DNA of 23,627 nt from an uncultured Clostridia bacterium (GCA_947631385.1 CANRLE010000008.1:1-23627), one strand, 5' to 3'; counted from the first letter of the stretch, positions 1 to 8,193 are shown. Made by a program: numbers and translations. Notes: generated by a model from the letters alone, not told the origin.

Positions 1-75
1 GGTGGAAGATGGGACTCGAACCCACGGTCTCCAGTGCCACAAACTGGCGCGTTAACCAACTACGCTACATCCACC
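1..75 (-). tRNA. tRNA-His (anticodon GTG)
   Basis: The reverse strand folds as a full cloverleaf. The D stem is GCGT/ACGC, the anticodon stem is CCAGT/ACTGG around loop TTGTGGC (anticodon GTG, His), and the T arm carries TTCGAGT. An extra 5' G opposite the discriminator C is the genomically encoded G-1 that is the identity mark of tRNA-His. The acceptor stem has one apparent U6-U67 mismatch. The gene ends exactly at the window edge, so whether CCA is encoded cannot be seen. Confidence 0.95.
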
Positions 76-110
76 ATTGTTTACATGCACCTCACATGAG
101 CACATATAAT

Positions 111-140
111 ATTTTACCCTATCTTTACCCCATTTGTCAA
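111..140 (-). promoter_or_regulatory. sigma-A promoter of tRNA-His
   Basis: On the minus strand there is a perfect -35 TTGACA (135-140), an 18-nt spacer and -10 TAAAAT (111-116). It sits about 30 nt upstream of the tRNA 5' end and separates the tRNA from the cyclophilin gene. Confidence 0.7.
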
Positions 141-176
141 CTACTTTTTCACAAAAATTTTATAATGAAAGATTAA

Positions 177-968
177 TTATTGACTTAATGAACTTGGATC
201 AATACCATATTGTTGATACATCCATGCCATAGCATCAAAAGGTTCTAATGTTTCTGGTAATCCATAATTTACACCATAGGTTTCTACTTTAATAGAAGTA
301 ATTTTTACAGGATTTACTGGAGTACTAACTTCAGAATTTTCACTTTCTTCAGAGTCATCTGCTGCTTTTACCTCTACCTCTTCTATTTTATGAACAACAT
401 CTAGTCCTTCTATTACTTTTCCAAAAGCTGTATAATATCCATTTAATGATGTATTATTTTTTGTCATAATAAAAAATTGTGAACTTCCAGAATTATAAGA
501 TTCTTCTGTCAATGAAGATGAATAAGAAGTATAATCTCCTCTTGCCATCCCAACAACACCTTCTTCAAATTTCAATTTATTGTTTTTAACTCCATTTGCT
601 ATGAATTCGCCCTTAATTGTGTATTCTGTATCGTCTCCATCATCTTTTAAGTCTTTCAAGGTTGCTGAACCTTGACCTGTTCCTTCTTTATCTCCACCTT
701 GAATCATAAAGTCCTTTACTATTCTATGAAAAGTTAATCCATCATAAAATCCTCTATTAGCTAATGTTACAAAATTTGCTACTGTTTGTGGTGCTAATTC
801 TGGATATAATTCCATTTTTATTGTTCCAAAATTTTCTACCTCCATTGTTGCAACTGGATTTTTAATTTCTATTGTTGCTTTTTTATAATAACCATATCCT
901 ATTCCTGCTACTAATACTATTACCAAAATTAGCGCAATTATCCATATAATATTTTTTGTTTTTTTCAT
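177..968 (-). CDS. membrane-anchored cyclophilin-type peptidyl-prolyl cis-trans isomerase
   Basis: 263 residues. One N-terminal membrane segment (about 8-27) with lysines on the cytoplasmic side anchors the protein, so the enzyme domain should face outward. The cyclophilin domain runs from about 38 to 230. It shows FHRIVKDFMIQGGD at 80-93 (R82 is the catalytic-arginine equivalent), QFFIM at 164-168 and a YYTAFGKVIEGLDVV segment. An acidic patch near 203-213 and a C-terminal tail are additions to the minimal fold. Family role: it catalyses proline isomerisation, probably helping exported proteins fold. It starts 21 nt after the disA stop and is the last gene of the radA-disA operon. Start: ATG with AGGGAAAG upstream. 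Function is sure; its clients are unknown. Confidence 0.93.
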   Translation of the reverse strand: MKKTKNIIWIIALILVIVLVAGIGYGYYKKATIEIKNPVATMEVENFGTIKMELYPELAPQTVANFVTLANRGFYDGLTFHRIVKDFMIQGGDKEGTGQGSATLKDLKDDGDDTEYTIKGEFIANGVKNNKLKFEEGVVGMARGDYTSYSSSLTEESYNSGSSQFFIMTKNNTSLNGYYTAFGKVIEGLDVVHKIEEVEVKAADDSEESENSEVSTPVNPVKITSIKVETYGVNYGLPETLEPFDAMAWMYQQYGIDPSSLSQ

Positions 969-989
969 TTTCTATCTTTCCCTTCCTAT

Positions 990-2058
990 TTAAAATAAAA
1001 ATTGATCTTGCATTCTTTTTAAAGATTGCTTTATTGCTCTTGCTCTCACTTCACCAATACCTTCTACTTCATCCAAAGTTTCAATATCTGCTGTCAGTAT
1101 ATGTTGGAATGATTTAAAAGAACTTATTAAGTTTTCTACAATACTAGTTGGCATTCTTGGTATTTTAGATAAAATACGATATCCTCTTGTATATACACCA
1201 ACTTCGTCGTAGTTGTCAAAACTTTCATAACCTAATAGTTTTGCTATATTATCTTCATTTGATAGTTCTTCATATTCTAGTGATGCCAATTCTTCTAGTA
1301 TTTTTTCTGGCTTAGGTTTTCTCTTTTTTGATGCCATGTAATCTTTTATAATCAGCAATTCTTCATTTTCTAATCCTCCTATTAATTCCTCTAACTGCAT
1401 TCTTACTAGCCTTCCATCATCACCTAGTTCATATATTTGTCTTTGTATTTCTTCTACAATTCGCATTACCATTTCTGCTCTTTGTATTGCTATGATTACA
1501 TTTTCTAATGTTACAATGTCATTAAATTCATATTCGTTCAGTAAATTTAATTTACTGTCAAATACCTTTTTATACTTTTCTAAAGTTTGTATTGCTTGAT
1601 TTGCTTTATTTAATACAATATCAGTATCTTCTAATATATATCTGTCATTTCCCTTAAATACTGTTATAATACTCCTTCTTTGTGATATACTAATTACCAA
1701 TTCTCCTGTTTGCTTAGCAGTTCTTTCTGCTGTTCTATGTCTAGTACCGAGTTTCTAATGTTATTACTTCTCTTGATGGTATTAGTTGTGCATTCGCATA
1801 TAGAATTTTTTTTAAATCTCCACTTAATATAATAGCACCATCCATTTTAGCAAGCTCATACAATTTTGCAGAAGTATATTCTTCGTTAATAGTAAATCCT
1901 CCATCTACAACTTCTTTTAATACTTCGTTATTATCTGTTATCAATAACAATGCACCTGTTTTAGCTCTCAATATATTTTCTAGACCATTTCGTATGGGAG
2001 TACCCGGAGCAATTAGCTTTAGAATTTCTGTTATATTGTTTTCTTTTCCTTTTCTCAA
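990..2058 (-). CDS. disA: DisA, diadenylate cyclase / DNA integrity scanning protein, interrupted by a +1 frameshift at CGG
   Basis: DisA makes cyclic di-AMP from two ATP and scans DNA. The reading frame is split. Codons 1-103 run from 2058 and hold the DGA active-site motif (73-75). A CGG codon at 1747-1749 is followed by TAC TAG. Skipping the C of CGG continues as G-T-R-H-R-T-A-E, the second DisA active-site motif, and stays open to the helical spine and the C-terminal helix-hairpin-helix (VEGIGEVRARAI). The joined product is 355 residues, normal for DisA (about 360). Start: TTG at 2058 behind GGGAG; no ATG fits. It lies 27 nt after radA, the classical order. A stopped 105-residue product would lack RHR and the whole DNA-binding part. 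It is either recoded or a pseudogene/sequence error; recoding is preferred because the PBP and radA show the same lesion. Confidence 0.93.
1747..1749 (-). other. in-frame CGG, +1 frameshift site in disA
   Basis: The zero frame reads GAA ACT CGG TAC TAG. The family sequence needs ACT GGT ACT AGA CAT AGA (T-G-T-R-H-R), so the C of CGG (plus-strand G at 1749) is the surplus base. Homology places the frame change exactly between ACT and GGT. Failure to shift ends translation after one more sense codon. Confidence 0.85.
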
Positions 2059-2085
2059 AATGACTCTCCCTTCTTATTATGCTTT

Positions 2086-3448
2086 TTAATTTAGCACTTT
2101 TTTCATTGCCTCATTTACATCTCTGATGCCTATTATATCTAATTTATATTTATCTTTCAAGTCTTTTTTGTTACTTTCTGGAATAACACAAGTTTTAAAG
2201 CCTAATCTTTCTGCTTCTTTTAATCTTTTTTCAATAAGATTTATTCTTCTTACTTCTCCAGTTAGTCCTACTTCTCCCATTAATACCATATCTTTTGGAA
2301 TTGGTCTATTTTTAAAACTAGAAGCTGTTGCCATAACAATTCCCAAATCTACTGAAGGTTCGTTAATTCTTAGTCCTCCTGCTACATTTAGGTATACATC
2401 TTGTGAACCTAACATTAAACCTGCTTTTTTCTCTAATACAGCAATTAACACAGCTAAACGATTAAAGTCAATTCCATTGGCTGTTCTTTTTGGATACCCA
2501 TAAATTGTTTGTGTAGTTAATGCTTGTAATTCTACTAATATTGGTCTTGTACCTTCCATACTAGATACAATACAAGCACCAGAAGGGTTGTCATCTCTTT
2601 CAGATATTAATACTTCAGATGGATTTGTAATTTCACACATTCCTTCTTCTCTCATTTCAAACATACCAATTTCATTTGTTGAACCAAATCTGTTTTTTAC
2701 TCCTCTTAAAATTCTATACGAAAAATATCTTTCTCCTTCTAAATATAATACTGTGTCTACCATATGTTCTAACACTCTCGGTCCAGCAATGTTTCCTTCT
2801 TTAGTTACATGCCCAATAATAATTGTCGTAATTGTCCTTGATTTGCACACTCTCATTACTTGCGAAGTTATTTCTCTTACTTGACTCACACTGCCCGCTG
2901 CTGCTGATAATTCTTCTGAATACATTGTTTGTATTGAATCAATTATAACTAATTTTGGATTTATATCTAATATTGCTTGATTTACAATATCAATGTCTGT
3001 CTCTCCTAAAAATAAAATATCTTCATTGTTAATTCCTAATCTGTCTGCTCTCATCTTTATTTGCTCTGCTGATTCTTCTCCAGAAACATATAAAACTTTT
3101 CCTTCTCCTTTTACTTTGTCACAAATTTGAAGTATTAATGTTGATTTTCCAATACCAGGTTCTCCTCCGTAATAATACTAGTGAACCTTTTACTAGTCCT
3201 CCTCCTAAGACTCTGTCTAATTCTCCAAATCCTGTACTAGTCCTGATTGTTTCTTTTGCTTCATATGAATTTAATTTTTGTGGTATGTTACTTTTTAAAT
3301 CTTTTTGTTTCAAATTACTATTTTTACTTTCAACTACTTTTTGCTCAAAAAAGCTGTTCCAACTGTTGCATGCTGGACATCTTCCAAGCCACTTGCTTGA
3401 TTCATTTCCACATTCATTACAAACAAATATTGTTTTACTTTTTGCCAT
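2086..3448 (-). CDS. radA: RadA (Sms), DNA repair ATPase, interrupted by a +1 frameshift at CGG
   Basis: RadA is a RecA-like DNA helicase acting in recombination and branch migration. Codons 1-93 encode the zinc finger (C10-x2-C13, C24-x2-C27) and reach VLL just before Walker A. A CGG codon (3167-3169) then sends the zero frame into R-R-R-T-W and a stop 16 codons on. Skipping the C gives GGEPGIGKST (94-103, K101 of Walker A) and an open frame through LYVSGEES, the RadA signature KNRFG and the Lon-like C-terminal domain. The joined product is 453 residues, the usual length. Start: ATG of the canonical MAK...FVCNECG; no strong ribosome site is adjacent, but AAAGGAG lies about 50 nt upstream. 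It is first in an operon with disA. A truncated product would be only a zinc finger. Recoding is favoured over decay because all other motifs are intact. Confidence 0.93.
3167..3169 (-). other. in-frame CGG, +1 frameshift site in radA
   Basis: The zero frame reads TTA TTA CGG AGG AGA ACC TGG. Deleting the C gives TTA TTA GGA GGA GAA CCT GGT, i.e. L-L-G-G-E-P-G, the family Walker A. The surplus base is the plus-strand G at 3169. No slippery homopolymer is present at the junction. Confidence 0.85.
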
Positions 3449-3513
3449 TTTATATTTGAAGTGTCTCTATTTGACTATTAGTTCTTAGAAACACATCTCC
3501 TTTCTTTTTGACG

Positions 3514-3540
3514 AGGATTTGGGGACGGCCCCATAATCCT
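3514..3540. repeat. 27-bp palindromic hairpin element, copy 1
   Basis: Outer arms AGGATT/AATCCT enclose an inner stem TGGGG/CCCCA with a 4-nt loop. It is the exact reverse complement of the copy at 8167-8193. On the plus strand it is followed by a T run. However, it lies between the divergent radA and recombinase genes, so it ends no gene visible here. In the radA direction it would be a 5'-leader hairpin without a U tract. Confidence 0.8.
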
Positions 3541-3563
3541 TTTTTTAGTTTAATCTTTTTCAC

Positions 3564-3572
3564 AGTATAGCA
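3564..3572 (-). promoter_or_regulatory. possible extended -10 promoter of the radA-disA operon
   Basis: The minus strand reads TGCTATACT, an extended -10 (TGnTATACT). No convincing -35 is seen at the right distance. A transcript from here would carry the hairpin at 3514-3540 in its leader, then AAAGGAG, before radA. Confidence 0.4.
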
Positions 3573-3611
3573 TAATTTTTATAATTTTACTATACTTTGC
3601 ACAAAAATTTG

Positions 3612-3620
3612 TGTTATAAT
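3612..3620 (+). promoter_or_regulatory. extended -10 promoter of the tyrosine recombinase
   Basis: TGTTATAAT gives a perfect TATAAT (3615-3620) with an upstream TGn. The -35 region is weak. It lies about 30 nt before the chosen ATG and makes the upstream TTG at 3597 an unlikely start. Confidence 0.5.
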
Positions 3621-3650
3621 GTCTTTAATCAAAAGATTGGAGAAAAAATT

Positions 3651-4634
3651 ATGATAAAAAGAGAAGATAATCCAGATTTTCTAAATTCGTTTTTAGATTA
3701 TTCTGCTACAATTTTAAATAAGTCACCTAATAGTATTAAAGAATATAATTATGATTTAGCTATGTTCTTAAAATTTATAAAAATGCATTTTAATATGACA
3801 GATGAAACAGACTTTAAGGAAATAAAAATTGATGATTTAACAATTGATACTATAAAAAGAATTACGTTAGAAGATATTCATGCCTTTATTTCTTTTCTAA
3901 TGCGTGAATATCACAGTAAATCAACAACAAGAGCTAGAAAAGTTTCAACAATTAGAATCTTTTTTAAATATTTAAGTAGAAAAGCTAAATTGATTGATGT
4001 TAACCCAGCTCAGGACTTGGAAACTCCAAAATTGGATAAAAGATTACCTAAATATCTTTCTTTAGAAGATAGTATGAAATTATTAAATGTAACTTCTAAT
4101 GAGGATAATAGGAATACAGAAAGAGATTTTGCTATTATTACTTTGTTTCTTAATTGTGGAATGCGTCTTTCTGAACTAGTTGGTATTAATATTAATGATA
4201 TCGATTTTGAAGAATTAAAACTAAATGTTATAGGAAAAGGTAATAAAGAACGAACAATATATTTAAATAAAGCTTGTGTAAGTGCAATTAATGACTATTT
4301 AAGAGTTAGACCTAAAGAAGGTATTAAACATGATAGTAAATTTTCTGAAAAAGCTTTGTTTTTGAGTGAAAGACGAACTAGAATTAGTAATCGAACTGTA
4401 GAAAGTATTGTGACAAAACAGTTAATGGCTGCTGGCTTAGATACTAGAAAATATTCTGTTCATAAATTGAGACATACGGCTGCTACTTTAATGTATCAAT
4501 ATGGTCAAGTCGATATAAGAGCTTTGCAAGAGCTTTTAGGTCATGAAAGTATTGCTACTACTGAAATATACACTCATGTTAGCAATGACCAAGTTCGTCA
4601 TGCTGTAGAAAGTAATCCATTGGCAAATATTTAA
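3651..4634 (+). CDS. Xer-type tyrosine recombinase
   Basis: 327 residues, close to XerC/XerD (about 300) with a slightly longer N-terminus. The N-terminal SAM-like core-binding domain covers about 8-115. The catalytic domain covers about 133-320, with R172 (GMRLSELVG), K196 in the beta-hairpin (GKGNKER), H271/R274 (HKLRHTAAT), H298 (LGHES) and the nucleophile Y307 (EIYTHV). It breaks and rejoins DNA through a phosphotyrosine and probably resolves chromosome dimers. No att sites, cargo or partner phage genes are beside it, so a housekeeping role is likelier than an integrase. Start: ATG at 3651 behind GGAG; an upstream in-frame TTG at 3597 overlaps the promoter. XerC versus XerD cannot be decided. 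Confidence 0.9.
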   Translation: MIKREDNPDFLNSFLDYSATILNKSPNSIKEYNYDLAMFLKFIKMHFNMTDETDFKEIKIDDLTIDTIKRITLEDIHAFISFLMREYHSKSTTRARKVSTIRIFFKYLSRKAKLIDVNPAQDLETPKLDKRLPKYLSLEDSMKLLNVTSNEDNRNTERDFAIITLFLNCGMRLSELVGININDIDFEELKLNVIGKGNKERTIYLNKACVSAINDYLRVRPKEGIKHDSKFSEKALFLSERRTRISNRTVESIVTKQLMAAGLDTRKYSVHKLRHTAATLMYQYGQVDIRALQELLGHESIATTEIYTHVSNDQVRHAVESNPLANI

Positions 4635-4650
4635 TCGAAGATTTAGAAAA

Positions 4651-4687
4651 GAGAATTTGGGGATGACCCCATAATCCTCTTTTTTTA
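4651..4687. terminator. bidirectional terminator; hairpin element copy 2
   Basis: GAGAATT TGGGG / CCCCA T AATCCTC with a 4-nt loop, then a T run. It is a diverged copy of the element at 3514 and 8167 (one A-C mismatch in the outer stem, loop ATGA). It sits between the convergent recombinase and the surface-protein gene, so it can end both. Confidence 0.7.
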
Positions 4688-4688
4688 A

Positions 4689-7586
4689 TTATTCCCAATT
4701 TGATGCTTCTCTAGTAATCGTTAGATTATAAGTATTTGGTGTGAAAATAAAATCTACTATTTTATAATTTCCACAATTATCGTATGCTATTATTGAATAA
4801 GTAATATCACTATTGAAAACTCCAGTATAACTCGTAGAAGTAATTCTATTATTTGGATCATCACTTCTTGTAAAAAATTGAAGACCACTATGTGCATCTG
4901 AACATGCTATATATATATTAGCTTGTGTCCTGCTACTATTAGTATATCCATCAAATCTTATACCAACATCCGGTACAGCCTTATCTACTTTTACTTGGAA
5001 AAAATCTGCATTTTGCCCAATATTGCCAGCATGATCTATTGCACGCACATAAAACCCCCACTGATTAGCCGTCCAAGGACTAGTAATTAACGTCCATGGA
5101 TTTTTAAAATATTCATACCCAAAAGTTTGCCAATATGTTCCATCCTGACTATATTGATATGTAGCCACTCCAACATTATCCGTTGCTGTAGCTAGCATAG
5201 TTACATCTCTATTCGTCCACCATCCTTTCGCATACCAATCAGTATCTACAGTAGTTTTACTAGGTGGAGATGTATCCATATGAATATGTTTTGTTGAGCT
5301 CCATGTTCCATAATTACCTGCACCATCTAAAGCTATAAACCTAACATTGCACGAATTAAGTTCATTCCAAGGAATAAATGAATTACTATTAACCCAATTA
5401 TCTACACTACCATCTAAATTCAAATCTATTCCATAATTCTGAATTCCAGAAACATCATTTGCAGATAAATTTACTTTTATATTATTTTGCCATTTACATT
5501 CATTAACTCCAGATGCATATGAAACTACTAAATCTGTTGGATTTCCAGTATCCCTTCTTATTGTATACATATTAGACCATTCCCCAGGATTTCCTGCATA
5601 ATCCACTGCTCTAACATAGAAATTCCACTGTCCATCCCAATTAATTGTCCAAGGATTTGCAAATGTATTTATTGTTGATAAATCATGACTATATTGATAA
5701 TATGAAACTCCAACATTATCTGAAGCTGAAGCAGTTTGTGTAACATCTTTATTAGTCCATAATCCACTATTATATCCATTTAAGTTAACTGATGTCTTTC
5801 CAGGAGGTGTTTTATCTATTTTTATCGTATACACATCAGACCATTCTCCAGGATTTCCCGCATAATCCACTGCTCTAACATAGAAATTCCACTGTCCATC
5901 ATAATTAATTGTCCAAGGATTTGCAAATGTATTTATTGTTGATAAATCATGACTATATTGATAATATGAAACTCCAACATTATCTGAAGCTGAAGCAGTC
6001 TGTGTAACATCCTTATTAGACCATGTTCCACTGCCATATCCATTTAAATTAACTGATGTCTTTCCAGGAGGTGTTTTATCTATATTAGTAATATCTATTG
6101 ATGATTTACTTACATTTTCTGCTGCATCCTTGACATAGAAATACCATTTTGCATTACTTGATATTTCTTTTGTTTGTGTCATTTCTGTTTTTATATTTTC
6201 AATTGATATCCATCCTTTTGAATTTTCGTCTAAACTTTCATCTGTACTAAATTGATAAAAACTTATTCCTGCTTCTGTATCAGTTGCTTTTGCTGTTACT
6301 ATTATATCATCTTTAGTCCATCCATCTTTATTCTTTTTAATTTCTCCCATTGTCGGATTATTTCTATCAATTATACTTATATCTGCTGACGCATTTGTTC
6401 CCGTTTGCCCTATTTCATCTCTTAATCTTGCATATATTGTTCCATTATCTGTCATTATTACTTTTTTCTCTGCATCATATGTTTCCCATGTTTTTTCATC
6501 TAATGGATTTCCCTTTGTATATTGAATTGTATAACCTGATATACTTGATTGAATTGTCACTGTTACATTATTTTTCGTCCATGTATTTGGATTAGGTATT
6601 ATTTTTATTATTCCTTCTTCTAATCCTGGTACTTTTTCTGTAGATTTCGTTATTGTTCCTGTTATCTTTTCATTTCCCGCATAATCTACTGCTTTCATTT
6701 TTAAAGAATATCCTGTTTCTTGGCTTAAATTGTTAAAAGTATATATTCCCTCTGCTTTTCCGTCATCTGGTACCCATGTCTCACCATCATTATTACTAAA
6801 ATAATATTTTTCTATTCCACTGCTTCCTGATTTTTCTGTCTTATCTGCATCTATCGCTGTTCCTTCTATTGTTATACTGTGACTAGTTCCACTTACTGTT
6901 GGTATAAAACTTTTAGGTTCTTCCCTATCTATATTTTCTATTAAACCTGTTGCACTTTCTCCAGTTTCTCCTATTGAATTTACCAATCTTACAAATATTG
7001 CACAATTTTCTTCTACTATTATTGAGTCTTTGTAATCTATCCATGTTTTTGCGTCAAATGAATATTGTATACCATAACCACTTATTTTACTGATTATTCC
7101 TACTTTTACTTGTCTTGTCCATGTATCTGGATCTATGTCTAATTCTATATCTTCATCTTGTAAGTTTGGTGGTATTATAAATCCTTCTTCTCCTCTTTTT
7201 CCTTTGTATTCTACACCTTCTTCTGTTACTTCATATATGTATCCTTCTTTTGTCTCAACCTGTATCTTATCATCGCTCTTCCTTGTTACTATTGCATCTT
7301 TAAATCTTTCATTTTTCCTTATTTCTTCTTCATATCTATCCATAAATTTCTTACTGTCTAAATTTCTTTGTAACCTCTCTACTTCTAATCCTGGTCTTAT
7401 CGCTTCTAATGCTTCCTTATATTCTGCTATCTTTGTTTCTCTCTTTGCCTTATTTGCTTGCGTTATTATTCCATTATCTCCACCTAACATCGCTATGGAT
7501 ATAGTTGATAATATTATTAATACTATTATTGTTATTGCAAGTGCTAATAATGTCACAGCTCTTTCTTGCCTTATTTTTTCTATCAT
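4689..7586 (-). CDS. large surface protein: prepilin-like N-terminus plus Ig-like repeats
   Basis: 965 residues. The N-terminus (RQERAVTLLALAITIIVLI, then STISIAMLGGDNGII) resembles prepilin leaders: a short basic stretch, then one hydrophobic helix at about 11-32. The usual Glu5 is absent. A helical segment to about 75 follows, and then a chain of Ig-like/OmpL47-type modules, each with D-x-TPP, W(T/S)NKDV, DN-VGV-YYQYS and AVDYAGN signatures. Two adjacent modules (residues about 503-590 and 591-678) are nearly identical. No LPXTG or C-terminal anchor is seen. Start: ATG at 7586, directly behind TTGGAGG; the in-frame TTG at 7601 falls inside that ribosome site. It follows the upstream gene without a gap, suggesting coupling. 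Inference: an extracellular adhesin or pilus-like structural protein; its ligand is unknown. Confidence 0.75.
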   Translation of the reverse strand: MIEKIRQERAVTLLALAITIIVLIILSTISIAMLGGDNGIITQANKAKRETKIAEYKEALEAIRPGLEVERLQRNLDSKKFMDRYEEEIRKNERFKDAIVTRKSDDKIQVETKEGYIYEVTEEGVEYKGKRGEEGFIIPPNLQDEDIELDIDPDTWTRQVKVGIISKISGYGIQYSFDAKTWIDYKDSIIVEENCAIFVRLVNSIGETGESATGLIENIDREEPKSFIPTVSGTSHSITIEGTAIDADKTEKSGSSGIEKYYFSNNDGETWVPDDGKAEGIYTFNNLSQETGYSLKMKAVDYAGNEKITGTITKSTEKVPGLEEGIIKIIPNPNTWTKNNVTVTIQSSISGYTIQYTKGNPLDEKTWETYDAEKKVIMTDNGTIYARLRDEIGQTGTNASADISIIDRNNPTMGEIKKNKDGWTKDDIIVTAKATDTEAGISFYQFSTDESLDENSKGWISIENIKTEMTQTKEISSNAKWYFYVKDAAENVSKSSIDITNIDKTPPGKTSVNLNGYGSGTWSNKDVTQTASASDNVGVSYYQYSHDLSTINTFANPWTINYDGQWNFYVRAVDYAGNPGEWSDVYTIKIDKTPPGKTSVNLNGYNSGLWTNKDVTQTASASDNVGVSYYQYSHDLSTINTFANPWTINWDGQWNFYVRAVDYAGNPGEWSNMYTIRRDTGNPTDLVVSYASGVNECKWQNNIKVNLSANDVSGIQNYGIDLNLDGSVDNWVNSNSFIPWNELNSCNVRFIALDGAGNYGTWSSTKHIHMDTSPPSKTTVDTDWYAKGWWTNRDVTMLATATDNVGVATYQYSQDGTYWQTFGYEYFKNPWTLITSPWTANQWGFYVRAIDHAGNIGQNADFFQVKVDKAVPDVGIRFDGYTNSSRTQANIYIACSDAHSGLQFFTRSDDPNNRITSTSYTGVFNSDITYSIIAYDNCGNYKIVDFIFTPNTYNLTITREASNWE
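5553..6080 (-). repeat. tandem 264-bp (88-codon) in-frame repeat
   Basis: Two copies, 5817-6080 and 5553-5816, differ by only a small number of bases over 264 bp. Each encodes one Ig-like module from DKTPPGKTSV to the end of the EWS...YTI strand. The low divergence implies recent duplication or ongoing homogenisation. Confidence 0.85.
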
Positions 7587-7601
7587 CTTTTTTTCCTCCA
7601 A

Positions 7602-8063
7602 TTACCATTCTTTTTTGCTAATAACAAAATCATATGCATCTACAAAATCAAATGTCGCACTCGCATTTAATTGTGTTGTTTCTCCTGGCTCCAATTCTTT
7701 TACTAAAAATGGTACTGTTTTTATCTCATTTCCTTGCTTATCTATTATTTTTATATCTATTACATATCCACCTTGTTTTGTATTAGAAGTATTTACTATT
7801 TTTGCCAATAATAAACTTACATTATTTTTTTGCGTTATTTGAATATTACTTATTTCCATCCCATCAAATTTTTTTATTTCATTTAATTTACTACTTGTAT
7901 TTAGCTGTGTCCCATCTTCCAATTCATATGACATATCACTTTTTGTTTTATTTTCCTTTGAAGCACTTTTTCCTCCTTTGCTATTCATAATTATTAATGC
8001 TATTATAGCTATTATTGTTATTGCTATTAACACTCCTATTACTATTTTTTCTTTTTTCTTCAT
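7602..8063 (-). CDS. small membrane-anchored protein, possible FxLYD-type domain
   Basis: 153 residues. Residues 7-26 form a single membrane helix after MKKKEK, followed by a polar linker (28-50) and one beta-rich extracellular domain. The pattern in the domain (conserved I-V-N-T-S-N, then L-E-P-G-E-T-T-Q) resembles FxLYD/DUF-type domains that begin by describing a bonded residue chain and end in a G-E-T motif. No catalytic residues stand out. ATG start behind AAAGGAGG. It abuts the surface-protein gene, whose ribosome site overlaps this stop codon. Inference: an accessory to assembly or anchoring of that protein. The domain name is a guess from pattern only. Confidence 0.65.
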   Translation of the reverse strand: MKKKEKIVIGVLIAITIIAIIALIIMNSKGGKSASKENKTKSDMSYELEDGTQLNTSSKLNEIKKFDGMEISNIQITQKNNVSLLLAKIVNTSNTKQGGYVIDIKIIDKQGNEIKTVPFLVKELEPGETTQLNASATFDFVDAYDFVISKKEW

Positions 8064-8111
8064 TGTTTCCTCCTTTATTTTATGTAATGTTTATATCATA
8101 TATTTACCATA

Positions 8112-8139
8112 ATTATACTATAACTTTTTTAATTTTCAA
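8112..8139 (-). promoter_or_regulatory. sigma-A promoter of the surface-protein pair
   Basis: Minus strand: -35 TTGAAA (134-139 within 8100s), 16-nt spacer, -10 TATAAT (8112-8117). It is located about 50 nt before the ATG at 8063 and just after the mutS terminator. Confidence 0.65.
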
Positions 8140-8166
8140 TACCTTTTTCATAAAAAATAAAAAATA

Positions 8167-8193
8167 AGGATTATGGGGCCGTCCCCAAATCCT
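8167..8193. repeat. 27-bp palindromic hairpin element, copy 3 (likely mutS terminator)
   Basis: Identical to copy 1 in inverted orientation: arms AGGATT/AATCCT around TGGGG/CCCCA. In the mutS direction it is followed by a T-rich tract, so it can end the mutS operon. The plus strand to its right repeats CCAAATCC twice more (to 8217), like partial extra copies of one arm. Confidence 0.75.

Noticed and set aside
1..75. Acceptor-stem U6-U67 mismatch as evidence of a tRNA pseudogene
   Set aside because: All other stems pair, G-1 and anticodon are intact, and a good promoter precedes it; one mismatch is tolerable.
990..2058. Two separate genes: a cyclase-domain-only protein and a C-terminal DNA-binding protein
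   Set aside because: The second frame's first Met (V-I-S-I-S-Q) lies inside the conserved cyclase domain, has no ribosome site, and RHR would fall outside both products. The family sequence is continuous across one extra base.
2086..3448. Separate short zinc-finger protein plus an independent ATPase starting at MRADRLG
   Set aside because: That start would omit Walker A, which is present between the two frames. Removal of a single C restores a normal RadA.
3651..4634. Integrase of a mobile element with the repeat hairpins as attachment sites
   Set aside because: The hairpins are palindromic, also occur away from the gene, and no cargo or phage genes are present. The protein reads as a chromosomal Xer recombinase.
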